NCBI GenBank assembly: GCA_966674685.1
Contig: CBKWJC010000019.1
Span: 1 to 64,000, forward strand
Reading direction: 5' to 3'
Length of the DNA: 64,000 nt
From: Thainema sp966674685
Lineage (GTDB): Bacteria; Cyanobacteriota; Cyanobacteriia; Phormidesmidales; Phormidesmidaceae
Under the pieces are notes generated by a model that worked only from the letters and a program-made list of their open reading frames with translations, ran no database searches and was not told the origin of the DNA. Positions 26,546-35,406 of this stretch are shown here, in pieces. Every line of letters begins with the position of its first letter. Position 1 is the stretch's first letter. The translations under genes and the position numbers were made by a program.

Positions 26546-29500
26546 TTAGCATTCTGATTCTGTGCTTCGACATTCTAACTTTAGTCGCTCGTTCGCGACC
26601 TGAATAAGAATGTCATAACGAAACTGATCAACAATATTTTGAATTATTATTGACAGTTGGGGATGGGCAGTCTGCTGTTCTTGAATTAACTCAAGAATTA
26701 ACTCCTTATCAGCGACCTTAGCGGCCTGCCAAAGCGATTTGATCCACTCGAAAGACAAATTAGCAAGGTGCTGTGTGAGTTGTTCTGCACAGTCATCGAG
26801 TGACTGTAACCGAGGACCGATCGAGGCTTGATCAATTTCCCTATAATCGTAACGCACCCCAATGTGCTCAGCTATTTTTTCTAAAATCAAACTTTCTTGA
26901 AATGGCTTTCTAACATAATCGTTACATCCGGCTGACAGGATAAAAGCCCGTTCGCTGTCTAAACCACTGGCCGTCAGCGCAATAATGGCGGTCGCTTGTC
27001 CTTTAATATGGGAGCGAATACATCGTGTCGCTTGATAACCATCCATGATTGGCATACGCATGTCCATCCAAATCAGCTCTGGATTCCATTGTTCCCAAAT
27101 TTCGACTGCTTCTCGCCCATTTTCAGCGGTTTTGATATCAAATCCGAGCGGACTCAAAATCTGCTGAAGGAGGTGACGACTTTCCCATCGATCTTCTGCA
27201 ATTAAAATTCGCCGTGGCAATTCGCCCTTTGCTAGACCAACTATTTGTCGTTTTGGCGGCAGGTTCTCGGCTGATGTGGGACTGCCTAATGTCGCTTGCA
27301 TGGTGAAACAAAAGCGAGAACCAATCATGAGATCGTGCTGAGCAGAGGGAACTGGCTCTACGTTAGGCTGTCCAGGCGTATAGGTCATGTCGCGACTGGT
27401 AACGGTGATTTGGCCGCCCATCAGCTCGACAAACTTCTGAGTAATGGGCAGACCCAGTCCCGTGCCGGAGCGAGTGTTCAATCCCACTTCACTCTGAACA
27501 AAGGCTTCAAATATTTTTGGCATATCATTTGCTTCAATTCCATAGCCAGTATCCTGTACTTCAAACAGAAGAATTAACGCTTGGGGATTGTTTATTTCTA
27601 TAGAGTCTATAGCTTGATCAAGAGCTTGGCTACGGAGGGTAATGGCACCTTCTTTAGTGAATTTGAGCGCATTACTCAGTAAATTCACTAGAACTTGGCG
27701 CAGTTTTCCGGCATCCGCCTGGACGTAGGTTGGCAACTTGGCATCCGTTTCCATGATGAGGTTTATGCCCTTTTCATGTGCCCGTAGCTCAAACATGTGG
27801 CTCAGATCGGTCAGTAACTGGCGCAGATTGAAATGAGTCAGATGCAGTGTGTTGTAGCCTGCCTCGATTTTGGACATATCGAGTACATCGTTAATCAGCT
27901 CCAACAGATGTTCACCGCTGCGGTTAATAATATTGAGGTTTTCTTTTTGAGTACTGTTGAGACTGGTGTCATGGGCCATTAGCTGACTAAACCCAAGGAT
28001 GGCGTTGAGGGGAGTCCTCAGTTCATGGCTCATGTTGGCTAGGAACTCGCTTTTAGCTTGATTTGCCGTTTCGGCAATTTGTTTGGCCTGATCGAGGGCA
28101 ATATTGGCCGTACGTAAAGCATTTTCCTGCTGTTTGCGATCGCTAATGTCGGTATGAGAACCCGTCATGCGGATCGGTAAACCATCTGCATCAAACAGCG
28201 CCCGTCCCCGATCTAAAATCCAGGTATACTGCCCCGACTTATTGAGCAAGCGATATTCAACTTGGTAATACTCGGTACGACCCGACAAATGCTGATCGAG
28301 CGCCCGCATCATGCCGTCTAGATCATCGGGATGAATTCGCATCACCCAATGAACTCGCTGATTGGGAAATTCATCATCCTGAAAGCCGATAATCTCCTTA
28401 AAGCGCTTGGAGTAAAAAATTTCATCTTCCGAAATTTTCCAGTCCCAGATGCCGTCGTTATTACCGCGAATGGCAAGCTGCCAGCGTTCTTCGCTTTGGC
28501 GCAATTCTTGGGTGCGCTGTTTGACCAAGGCTTCTAACTGTTGCGAATAGGATTCCAGTTGCGATCGCGACTGGCTGAGGTTCTTGATCATGTGATTGAA
28601 ACCTTGCACTAGCAAATTTAGCTCTCGTATCCGCGAGGGAGCAATTGATGTGTAGTGGCTACCCTCGGCAATGGCTTGACTCGCTAGTCCTAACCGCTGC
28701 ACAGGCCGACTAATCCAGTGTGCCAAAACTAGGCTTATTCCAGTAGACGTGACCAACGCTAGCAGACAAAACAGAATGGTGTTGCGGGTACTGGCATTGA
28801 TCTGCGCTGTGAAATCTGACTGAGGCAGCACCGACACGCCGAGCCAGTGCAATCCATACTGATCATGAAACGGATTCACCTGCACCCAGTACACCTCCCC
28901 CTCAGCCCGAAACACAAACTGCTGCCTGGTTCTAATCTGGTGGAGGTCTTGAAACTGAGTCAATAGTTGTTGAGTTGTGCGCTGGAGGAGTAAGTGTTGA
29001 GGAGGAGGTGTTGATGAACTGGTTGATAAGAAATCAGTTGATAGCGAATTAGTTGATAATGATAAATCAGCTAATGGAGAATTGGTTAATAATAAATTAG
29101 TTGATGGAGAATTAGTTGATGGAGAATTAGCTGATTTTGGATTAGCTGATTTTGGATTAGTTGATGGCAGATTGAGTGATAATGAATCAGTTAATGGCGA
29201 ATTAGTTGAGGATAAATTGCAGCGCTTCTCACGCTGTTGGAGTACGGATATGTTGTTCTGCCCGAGGCAAAGCAACACGTCTATATACCTCACTAGGTTG
29301 AAAAATGCTGTAGTTGAGGAAAAGTTAGTTGATGATGAATTAGTTGATAATAAATTAGTTGATAGTGAATGAATTGGTTGCAGAGAACTGAGAGGAGAAA
29401 GAGAAGGATTTGAGATTTGCTCTGTTGAGATTTGATCGGTGGCAGAGAGACTGGCTGAACTAGCAACAATGGCTCCATTGGGTTTAATAATAAACGTTTC

Positions 29501-30250
29501 GCTAGCTGGACTAGGTCTGAGTTCTTGTAGAAACCGCTCCACTTCTTGGATAGTAAAATCAGCTCCTACTACACCTTGTAGAGTTTTATTCGTATCAAAA
29601 TAGGGACGGACAAAACTAATCCCCAGCGTAGGGGTATCATCCATACTGATGAATTCATATACTTCCGTCCAGGCTGGCCGACTTGACTGCGCTGCGAGTT
29701 GATACCAAGGACGCTGACGTGGATCATAGGTGATCGTGCGTAAGCGTTTGCCAACTTGACCATTGGGTTGAATCTGATAAATTGCTAGCTGGTTATCGGT
29801 TTGACGGTTTTTGAGGCTGAAGACTAGGCGACCATCAGGGCGTCGATGGATCTCGACATATTCTCCCTGAGCATTGCCATAGTAAATATAGTTGACTGCT
29901 GGAAACCGCTGGCTCTGACGAAAAAGATGAGCTGACCAATCAGATAGATCGGTCAGCTCAAGCTGCTCTAAATCGAGCGCATCAATATTTCTCTGAGTAA
30001 TTAAAGGCAGGATTGAAGTATGAGCTTCTAGCCGATCATTGAGCCGATCGCTTGTTTCATCCAGCAGTCGGGAAGCCAATGACTGCACGGCTTGCTGCCC
30101 ATTGCGGTGGGCTAGCCAACCCGTAACGGTGACGGCAACAAATACCTGCGCCACAAATGGAATAATTAACAGCGATCGCAGCGACACCTGTACTGGAGGT
30201 GGCTGTTGCTGTCGCTGAGGTGAGGGTTGCGGGGCTGAATGCATCGCCAA
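26546..30250 (-). CDS. Hybrid histidine kinase with extracytoplasmic sensor, HAMP, PAS and receiver domains
   Basis: Membrane sensor kinase of 1234 residues. An N-terminal membrane segment (near 25-45) is followed by a dCache-like periplasmic sensor to about residue 490 (YVEIHRRPDGRL, DPRQRPWYQLA, GVVGADFTI). A second membrane segment (ILFCLLALVTSTGISLVLA) leads to HAMP, coiled coil and a PAS domain (GIWDWKISEDEIFYSKRFKE). HisKA has the phosphorylated histidine in SHELRTPLNAILGF. The ATPase domain shows NLLSNALKFT, DTGYGIE and GTGLGL. A receiver domain (LIAEDRWESRHLL, IWMDMRMP, YVRKPF) and a helical tail of about 110 residues close it. The sensor is interrupted by a Ser/Thr/Asn/Leu-rich repetitive stretch at about 270-420, which itself contains an in-frame mini-element. 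It pairs with the GGDEF-EAL regulator just downstream. Confidence 0.93.
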   Translation of the reverse strand: MAMHSAPQPSPQRQQQPPPVQVSLRSLLIIPFVAQVFVAVTVTGWLAHRNGQQAVQSLASRLLDETSDRLNDRLEAHTSILPLITQRNIDALDLEQLELTDLSDWSAHLFRQSQRFPAVNYIYYGNAQGEYVEIHRRPDGRLVFSLKNRQTDNQLAIYQIQPNGQVGKRLRTITYDPRQRPWYQLAAQSSRPAWTEVYEFISMDDTPTLGISFVRPYFDTNKTLQGVVGADFTIQEVERFLQELRPSPASETFIIKPNGAIVASSASLSATDQISTEQISNPSLSPLSSLQPIHSLSTNLLSTNSSSTNFSSTTAFFNLVRYIDVLLCLGQNNISVLQQREKRCNLSSTNSPLTDSLSLNLPSTNPKSANPKSANSPSTNSPSTNLLLTNSPLADLSLSTNSLSTDFLSTSSSTPPPQHLLLQRTTQQLLTQFQDLHQIRTRQQFVFRAEGEVYWVQVNPFHDQYGLHWLGVSVLPQSDFTAQINASTRNTILFCLLALVTSTGISLVLAHWISRPVQRLGLASQAIAEGSHYTSIAPSRIRELNLLVQGFNHMIKNLSQSRSQLESYSQQLEALVKQRTQELRQSEERWQLAIRGNNDGIWDWKISEDEIFYSKRFKEIIGFQDDEFPNQRVHWVMRIHPDDLDGMMRALDQHLSGRTEYYQVEYRLLNKSGQYTWILDRGRALFDADGLPIRMTGSHTDISDRKQQENALRTANIALDQAKQIAETANQAKSEFLANMSHELRTPLNAILGFSQLMAHDTSLNSTQKENLNIINRSGEHLLELINDVLDMSKIEAGYNTLHLTHFNLRQLLTDLSHMFELRAHEKGINLIMETDAKLPTYVQADAGKLRQVLVNLLSNALKFTKEGAITLRSQALDQAIDSIEINNPQALILLFEVQDTGYGIEANDMPKIFEAFVQSEVGLNTRSGTGLGLPITQKFVELMGGQITVTSRDMTYTPGQPNVEPVPSAQHDLMIGSRFCFTMQATLGSPTSAENLPPKRQIVGLAKGELPRRILIAEDRWESRHLLQQILSPLGFDIKTAENGREAVEIWEQWNPELIWMDMRMPIMDGYQATRCIRSHIKGQATAIIALTASGLDSERAFILSAGCNDYVRKPFQESLILEKIAEHIGVRYDYREIDQASIGPRLQSLDDCAEQLTQHLANLSFEWIKSLWQAAKVADKELILELIQEQQTAHPQLSIIIQNIVDQFRYDILIQVANERLKLECRSTESEC
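29010..29370 (-). repeat. Low-complexity repeat tract in the kinase sensor region
   Basis: Imperfect 15- to 18-base units of the type AATTAGTTGATGGAG encode (S/L)STN(S/L)P-like peptides over about 90 residues, on both sides of the mini-element at 29218-29312. Periods are multiples of three. Such tracts expand by slippage and probably form a flexible loop out of the sensor fold. Confidence 0.8.
29218..29312 (-). mobile_element. Family C mini-element inserted in frame in the kinase gene
   Basis: The ends (TGCAGCGCTTCTCACGCTG, and TACAGCATTTTTCAACCTAG read from the other side) match the family C element at 18115-18208. The inner arms pair imperfectly (GTATATAGACGTGTTGC with GCAGAACAACATATCC, allowing G-U). 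The kinase reading frame passes straight through it and encodes about 31 residues (from AFFNLVRYIDVLL to QREKRCN) unlike the Ser/Thr/Asn-rich flanks. It has no stop in this frame. Confidence 0.65.
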
Positions 30251-30571
30251 TGACTGAACTTCGACCGTTGAAATCGATCTTAGTGTTTTTCATTCAGCGA
30301 AGCATACGTAATAGCGCCAACTAGCCATATATAATAACACAATCGATCAGGCGATGACCCGCGAATTCACGGACTGGCAAATTTACTGATTGCGCTAACG
30401 CGCCACTTCACACAGCTTTAATGCGTTGTGCTAGCACCAATATAAAGTCTGGTTGAAACCCAGTTTATTTTATGTGAAACGTTGGTGGAGCAAACGTTTC
30501 ACATAAAATAAACTGAGTTCCTGTACACAGACTTAACATCACACATTTTCCATAAGTTTATGGCTACCGAC
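30251..30571. other. Intergenic region between kinase and desaturase genes
   Basis: About 320 bases holding the family B hairpin at 30439-30540 and otherwise no gene. It should contain the promoter of the kinase/GGDEF-EAL pair near 30250-30430. Confidence 0.5.
30439..30540. repeat. Hairpin mini-element, family B copy 3
   Basis: The most complete copy: end AATATAAAGTCTGG, stem GTTTATTTTATGTGAAACG / CGTTTCACATAAAATAAAC, and end GAGTTCCTGTACACAGAC. Compare 18205, 20238 and 35241. It is 32 bases past the desaturase stop and might also form the transcript end. Confidence 0.8.
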
Positions 30572-31417
30572 TTACTTTGTAGTGGAATGCTGGGGCGGCA
30601 TAATCACCTTATGCGCTAATCTAATCTGCTTTAGCAACCAGATAGCCCACCACGTAACATCTAGTTCCCACCAGCGCCAGCCCGCTTTCGCTACATGAGG
30701 ATACGCGTGATGATTATTGTGCCAGCCTTCTCCATAGGTCAATACGGCAGCCCACCAAAGATTGCGGGAGTTATCGTCACTCTCAAATGTGCGGTAGCCC
30801 CACAGATGCGTCACCGAATTAATCATCCACGTTGTATGCCACAGCAGTACAGCGCGTAAAAAAACGCCGTAGATTACAAACGACCATCCACCCAGAACGT
30901 AGAGTAGAAGAGCGATTGGCACCTGTAGCAAGAAGAAGTAGCGATTCAGCCAGCGGTAGAACGGATCGCGCACTAAGTCAGGCGCAAAGCGCTGATACTG
31001 CTCATACTCAAAGAATTCGGGTCGGGGATAAAAAATCCACAGCATATGGCTCCACCAAAACCCCTTACGAGCCGAGTAGGGATCTTTTTCCTCATCTTCC
31101 GTAAAGCCATGATGCAAGCGGTGTCCAGCTACCCAGAAGATGGGGCCACCTTGGAGCGCTGCTGCACCGATTAGTGCGATCGCATATTCCAACCACTGGG
31201 GCACCTGAAAACTGCGATGGCTCAGTAACCGATGGTAGCCCAAGCAGATGCCAATGCTACCAAACAGCCAGTGTAGCAACAGCATGACGCCCAGAGCTGA
31301 CCAGGAAAAGAACCAAGGAGCGAGTAATGCGATCGCATGGATACTGCCAAAAAACACAACAGCACCCCAATCCAGTCTCAAGGGTTTACCCGAGACAGTT
31401 AAATCATTCAACGTCAT
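30572..31417 (-). CDS. desC: Fatty acid desaturase, delta-9 type
   Basis: Integral membrane enzyme of 281 residues that introduces the first double bond into acyl chains. The three histidine boxes that hold the di-iron centre are present: HRLLSHRSF, HRLHHGF and HNNHHAYPH. Four hydrophobic segments surround them (for example AVVFFGSIHAIALLAPWFF). Length and the GWHNNHHAYP box match cyanobacterial DesC acyl-lipid desaturases. An AAGAGG ribosome site stands six bases before the ATG. It lies downstream of hemN and heme oxygenase on the same strand with a 140-base gap, so joint expression is possible. The exact position of desaturation cannot be told from sequence. Confidence 0.9.
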   Translation of the reverse strand: MTLNDLTVSGKPLRLDWGAVVFFGSIHAIALLAPWFFSWSALGVMLLLHWLFGSIGICLGYHRLLSHRSFQVPQWLEYAIALIGAAALQGGPIFWVAGHRLHHGFTEDEEKDPYSARKGFWWSHMLWIFYPRPEFFEYEQYQRFAPDLVRDPFYRWLNRYFFLLQVPIALLLYVLGGWSFVIYGVFLRAVLLWHTTWMINSVTHLWGYRTFESDDNSRNLWWAAVLTYGEGWHNNHHAYPHVAKAGWRWWELDVTWWAIWLLKQIRLAHKVIMPPQHSTTK

Positions 31418-31525
31418 ACAAAACCTCTTTCCTCAACCACACAAACACATACGAACCTGATCCAAACCCATCACTAGCCCTGACTTGCTCAACCCCTCTA
31501 CAGCCCTCTACAGCCTTAGCTTCAG

Positions 31526-31554
31526 TGCGTTTCGTGTTGCTCAACACACCCTAC
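31526..31554. repeat. Dispersed cyanobacterial repeat fragment
   Basis: GTGCGTTTCGTGTTGCTCAACACACC belongs to the common repeat class related to TAGGTTGGGTTGAGC (see 33029). It stands just past the hemN stop. Confidence 0.45.
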
Positions 31555-31557
31555 TGG

Positions 31558-32943
31558 CTAAATTGCTCTCGAAAAGTTGGCAATAATGCGATCGCGCAAA
31601 TAGGCATCGAACACAGCGGCAATATTGCGAATCAGCAATCGGCCAGCGGGCGTCACGTCAATTCCATCAGCGAATAATCTTACTAAGCCATCAGCCTCTA
31701 ATGCTTCTAAATCAGCTAATTCCGGCTCGAAGTAGACATCAAAATCAAGATGATACTTGGCTTCAATCTCTGCTTTTGACAACCCAAAGTGGCACATGAG
31801 CTGCATGATCACCTCGCGGCGAATGATGTCATCGCGATGCAGATTAATGCCTTTTTCAATTGGAGGCTGCTGCTGCTCAATGGCTTGGTAATAGTCTCGC
31901 AGCCGCTTATAGTTTTGGATGTAGGCATCGTGCAGCATACTGATAGACGTGAGACCAAAACCCAGTAACTCTGTATTTGGCTGCGTTGTGTAGCCCTGAA
32001 AGTTACGCTTCAGCAAGCCATTGCGCTGCGCCACCGCCAGTTCATCATCCGGTTTAGCAAAGTGATCCATGCCGATATAGTAGTAACCACTGCGGGTCAA
32101 TTCTGCGATCGCCATTTGCAGAATCTCTAGCTTCTCTTGACCCGATGGCAACGCAGCTTCATCAATGTTCTTCTGTACGGGCTTGAGCCAAGGGACATAG
32201 GCAAAGTTGAAAATTGCCAAGCGATCCGGGTCTAAGTCAACAGTGCTCTGAATTGTGTCGGTAAACGTTTGCAGCGTTTGATAGGGCAGTCCGTAAATGA
32301 GATCAACGTTAACGCTGTCGTATTGCGCCCGCCGAATCCAATCCATCACGTTAAACAGCAGTTCCTCAGATTGCACCCGATTCACTGCTGCTTGCACTTG
32401 CGGATTAAAGTCTTGAATCCCAAAGCTAATCCGGTTAAAACCGATCTCCCGTAGCGCTTGAATGTACGCTTGGTCAACATAGCGGGGATTAATTTCAATT
32501 GAAATTTCGGCTTCTGGCGCAAAATAAAAGTTGCGACTAATGACGTTCCACAGCAATTTGACTTGGTCAATCGTCAAATAGTTAGGCGTGCCGCCGCCCC
32601 AGTGCATCTGGACTACAGGCTTATCAGAGTCCAGCTTGGCAGCTGTCTGCTGAATGTCTTTAATTAAATAATCCAGATAGGTTAAAGCAATGTTTTTATT
32701 ATTAGAAATAATGACATTACATCCACAGAAATAGCAGGCGCTTTGGCAAAACGGAATATGAACATACAGCGACAGCGGTGATGAGCGCTGGTTGAGCGCT
32801 GTAATAGCCTGTTTATAATCGAAAGCGCTGTAGTCTGGGCGCAGTTCCGTCGCTGGCGGATAGCTGGTATATCGCGGTAGGGGCTGGTCGTATTTCTTCA
32901 GCAGCTCCGGATTAAATTGCACGGCAGGCAGCAGGTATTTCAT
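31558..32943 (-). CDS. hemN: Oxygen-independent coproporphyrinogen III dehydrogenase
   Basis: Radical-SAM enzyme of 461 residues that oxidatively decarboxylates coproporphyrinogen III to protoporphyrinogen IX without oxygen. The iron-sulfur cluster motif is CxxxCxxC in PFCQSACYFCGC, with the fourth family cysteine right after. The N terminus (DQPLPRYTSYPPATEL) and the MHWGGGTPNYL and SFGIQDFNPQVQ segments are typical of true HemN rather than the HemW paralogue. The ATG at 32943 has GAGGAG ten bases upstream; an open frame runs back to 33066 but through repeats that do not look coding. It lies downstream of heme oxygenase, as in the low-oxygen-induced chlAII-ho2-hemN cluster of Synechocystis. 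Confidence 0.94.
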   Translation of the reverse strand: MKYLLPAVQFNPELLKKYDQPLPRYTSYPPATELRPDYSAFDYKQAITALNQRSSPLSLYVHIPFCQSACYFCGCNVIISNNKNIALTYLDYLIKDIQQTAAKLDSDKPVVQMHWGGGTPNYLTIDQVKLLWNVISRNFYFAPEAEISIEINPRYVDQAYIQALREIGFNRISFGIQDFNPQVQAAVNRVQSEELLFNVMDWIRRAQYDSVNVDLIYGLPYQTLQTFTDTIQSTVDLDPDRLAIFNFAYVPWLKPVQKNIDEAALPSGQEKLEILQMAIAELTRSGYYYIGMDHFAKPDDELAVAQRNGLLKRNFQGYTTQPNTELLGFGLTSISMLHDAYIQNYKRLRDYYQAIEQQQPPIEKGINLHRDDIIRREVIMQLMCHFGLSKAEIEAKYHLDFDVYFEPELADLEALEADGLVRLFADGIDVTPAGRLLIRNIAAVFDAYLRDRIIANFSRAI

Positions 32944-32987
32944 AGGATGGATTCTCCTCTGGGATAAAACAGGCGCATTGATGTGTA

Positions 32988-33161
32988 GGGGCGAATGGCC
33001 ATTCGCCCCCACGGGATCAACGATTTTGTAGGTTGGGTTGAGCAAAGCGAAACCTAACAGAAGCAATATGGCTATGGGTTTCAGGATTCATACTGGTAGG
33101 CAGTACTATCCTGTAAATCCGCACATTTATTGCAGGGCGAATAGCCATTCGCCCCTACGGG
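32988..33161. repeat. Three dispersed repeats between hemN and ho
   Basis: A 22-base palindrome GGGGCGAATGGCCATTCGCC(CC) at 32988-33009, a TAGGTTGGGTTGAGCAAAGC element ending AACCTA at 33029-33056, and a second copy of the first type at 33135-33154. Both types are widespread intergenic repeats in cyanobacteria. They fill most of the 220 bases between the two genes. Confidence 0.75.
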
Positions 33162-33162
33162 G

Positions 33163-33921
33163 TTAAATGCTGTATTCAGGTGTGGGTGCTGGGTGGGAAC
33201 CTGCCGCAGGCCGTTCTGTTGCACCGGGAATCGTTTGACGGGTCAGCAAATCAAAAACATGCTCACCAATTGCGGCTTTCACGTCATCTTCAAGCTCATG
33301 AACGACATCTCGATTCAGCGCGAAGGCATAATTTGCCTCATCAACAATATGCTGAATCATAGCGTTATCCACTGGTAACGAGTTCAACGCATCACGGTAC
33401 TTAGCTTTGAAGGCTCGCTGGATCTCCACCGTAGGCAACTGATCAAACTCATGCAGCGCAGTACCCTGACCTTCAGGCAGGTTTAGCGCCGAGCGGATGA
33501 TCCGCTTTAGTGCCTGCCCACCCGACAGATCGCCCATATAGCGGGTGTAAGCATGGGCAATCAGCAGCGCCGGATCAGTATTTGAAATCTCATGAATTCG
33601 ATCAACGTAAATTTGACCAGCAGGTAAGGGTTCAATTTGCTCATCCCAGTTTTCACCATAGTAGAACGCCAAATCCCGCTCTAGATTAGCGGTGCGACTC
33701 AGCTCTGGGAAATACATTGGGCCAACGACCGGATGATCCTGATGGTGACGCATTTCGGTTTCCAATGCGCTGTAGACCATGTATAGATTGGCTAATAGCT
33801 TCCGAAACGGCTCTCGTTCCACAATGCCCTTCAGGAAGCATTTCATATAGGCTGTATTCTCGGCAGCCGTATGAGACTGTTGCGTTCCGTCTCGTAGTCG
33901 CTGGGCTAAATTATACGTCAT
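33163..33921 (-). CDS. ho2: Heme oxygenase (biliverdin-forming)
   Basis: Soluble enzyme of 252 residues that opens heme to biliverdin, CO and iron, the first step toward phycobilins. The proximal histidine lies in GTQQSHTAAENTAYM, and the distal helix reads AHAYTRYMGDLSGGQ, both hallmarks. The ATG at 33921 has AGAGG seven bases upstream; a longer in-frame reading to 33954 lacks such a site. The C-terminal tail after residue 225 is longer than usual. I assign the second isozyme (HO2) only from its neighbours: hemN downstream and the cyclase gene divergent upstream, which is how the low-oxygen set is grouped in Synechocystis. Sequence alone does not separate the isozymes here. Confidence 0.9.
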   Translation of the reverse strand: MTYNLAQRLRDGTQQSHTAAENTAYMKCFLKGIVEREPFRKLLANLYMVYSALETEMRHHQDHPVVGPMYFPELSRTANLERDLAFYYGENWDEQIEPLPAGQIYVDRIHEISNTDPALLIAHAYTRYMGDLSGGQALKRIIRSALNLPEGQGTALHEFDQLPTVEIQRAFKAKYRDALNSLPVDNAMIQHIVDEANYAFALNRDVVHELEDDVKAAIGEHVFDLLTRQTIPGATERPAAGSHPAPTPEYSI

Positions 33922-34171
33922 GGGAGTACCTCTCGTTGCTTGGCATCTCTTCATTGCAAACTTTATAGCTATTTAGCGATAAAAGTCAAACAATTGCGAT
34001 CGCATTTACACACGAATCCCTCAAATCTCTACACCACCTCCCATAAAACAAGCGCTATTGATCCCACAAGTACATTTCTTTACGTTGCTTTGCCGATGAC
34101 CATCTGGTCAAACATCATCATAAGCTGTATTATCACCAAATAGTTATTTAGCATTGGTGATATTGAGTGCT
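33922..34171. promoter_or_regulatory. Shared promoter region of ho/hemN and acsF
   Basis: A 250-base divergent gap. TAGCTATTTAGC at 33966-33977 and TAGTTATTTAGC at 34141-34152 differ by one base and lie about 45 and 20 bases before the respective starts. They are candidates for sites of a common regulator. In Synechocystis this gene set is controlled by the MarR-type factor ChlR under low oxygen; no ChlR gene is in the window. Confidence 0.4.
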
Positions 34172-35242
34172 ATGGTCAACTCTTTGCCTCAGCCCACTCT
34201 CGACACAGCAATCAAGACAAAAGCCATCCGGGAAAACATCCTCACGCCCCGGTTCTACACCACCGACTTTGACAAGACGGCAACCCTAGATCTATCCAGT
34301 CAGGAAGCCGAGCTACAGGCTATGCTGGAGGAGATGCGGGCGGATTACAACCGCTATCATTTCATGCGGGATGAATCGTTTAATCAATCTTGGGATCACA
34401 TTACTGGAGAAGCACGGCAGGCGTTTATTGACTACCTGGAGCGCTCCTGCGTGTCCGAGTTTTCCGGCTTTTTGCTGTTCAAAGAACTCTCGCGCAAGCT
34501 AAAGAACCGCAGCCCCATTCTGTCAGAAATGTTTAGCCTGATGGCGCGGGATGAAGCGCGGCACGCCGGGTTTCTCAACAAAGCAATGGCTGACTTTGGC
34601 TGCACAATGGACTTGGCCTACTTGACCAAGAATCGGGTGTATACGTTCTTTCCCATTGAGTGGGTGCTGTACACCGTCTACCTGTCCGAGAAGATCGGCT
34701 ACTGGCGCTACATCATTATCTATCGCCATCTCGAAAAGCATCCCGAAAATCAGTTTTACCCGCTGTTTCGTTACTTTGAGAGCTGGTGTCAGGACGAGAA
34801 CCGCCACGGCGATATTTTTAAGGCATTATTGCGATCGCAACCCCAACTCTGGAAAACCTGGCGTTCGCGCCTGTGGAGTCGGTTTTTCCTATTAACCGTC
34901 TTTGCGACTCACACGCTGACCGTACATGAACGGGCTGATTTTTATCACACATTGGGCCTTGACCCGACAGAATTTGACGAAGAGGTGATTCGCCAAACCA
35001 ATGACACCGCCGCACGGGCTTTTCCCTCGGTGCTCAATACCGAGCATCCCCAATTCTTTGATCGCCTACACCGCTGTTCAGATATTAATTTGCGGATTTC
35101 TGAAATCAATGCGTCATCTCAACCCAAGTGGCTAAAGACGTTGCGTAAGCTGCCGTTAGTCGGTGCGATCGCGGGTCACTTGCTGCGGATTTACTTCATT
35201 AAACCCATTGATGCAGAGGCACTGCGAGGAACTATTCGCTAA
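34172..35242 (+). CDS. acsF: Mg-protoporphyrin IX monomethyl ester (oxidative) cyclase
   Basis: Di-iron enzyme of 356 residues that forms the fifth ring of chlorophyll using oxygen. The N terminus MVNSLPQPT and the following ENILTPRFYTTDFDK match cyanobacterial ChlA/AcsF proteins. Iron ligands appear as FSGFLLFKEL (Glu), ARDEARHAGF (ExxH) and CQDENRHGDIFKALL (ExxH). The ATG at 34172 is chosen over an in-frame TTG at 34154 because the family begins MVN. It is divergent from heme oxygenase and hemN. Synechocystis has two isozymes, of which ChlAII is made under low oxygen next to ho2 and hemN; this copy is probably that type, by context. Its TAA stop overlaps the first bases of a family B repeat. 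Confidence 0.93.
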   Translation: MVNSLPQPTLDTAIKTKAIRENILTPRFYTTDFDKTATLDLSSQEAELQAMLEEMRADYNRYHFMRDESFNQSWDHITGEARQAFIDYLERSCVSEFSGFLLFKELSRKLKNRSPILSEMFSLMARDEARHAGFLNKAMADFGCTMDLAYLTKNRVYTFFPIEWVLYTVYLSEKIGYWRYIIIYRHLEKHPENQFYPLFRYFESWCQDENRHGDIFKALLRSQPQLWKTWRSRLWSRFFLLTVFATHTLTVHERADFYHTLGLDPTEFDEEVIRQTNDTAARAFPSVLNTEHPQFFDRLHRCSDINLRISEINASSQPKWLKTLRKLPLVGAIAGHLLRIYFIKPIDAEALRGTIR

Positions 35243-35340
35243 TATAAAGCCTGGTTGAAAATCCATCATTTACTTTTTCATGAAATGTTGGCGGAGTCAA
35301 TATTTCATGAAAAAGTAAACAGGGTTCCTAGAGCTATTTT
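35241..35340. repeat. Hairpin mini-element, family B copy 4
   Basis: Starts AATATAAAGCCTGGTTGAAA exactly at the last two bases of the acsF stop codon. It has a stem TTTACTTTTTCATGAAAT / ATTTCATGAAAAAGTAAA and ends AGGGTTCCTAGAG. The stem sequence differs from copy 3, but the ends match and the pairing is kept. Confidence 0.8.
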
Positions 35341-35406
35341 AGGTTATTTATGAATATGCTATCTCGGCGGAGTGACACGTTCATAAATGACTTTGTTCAT
35401 AAGCTA

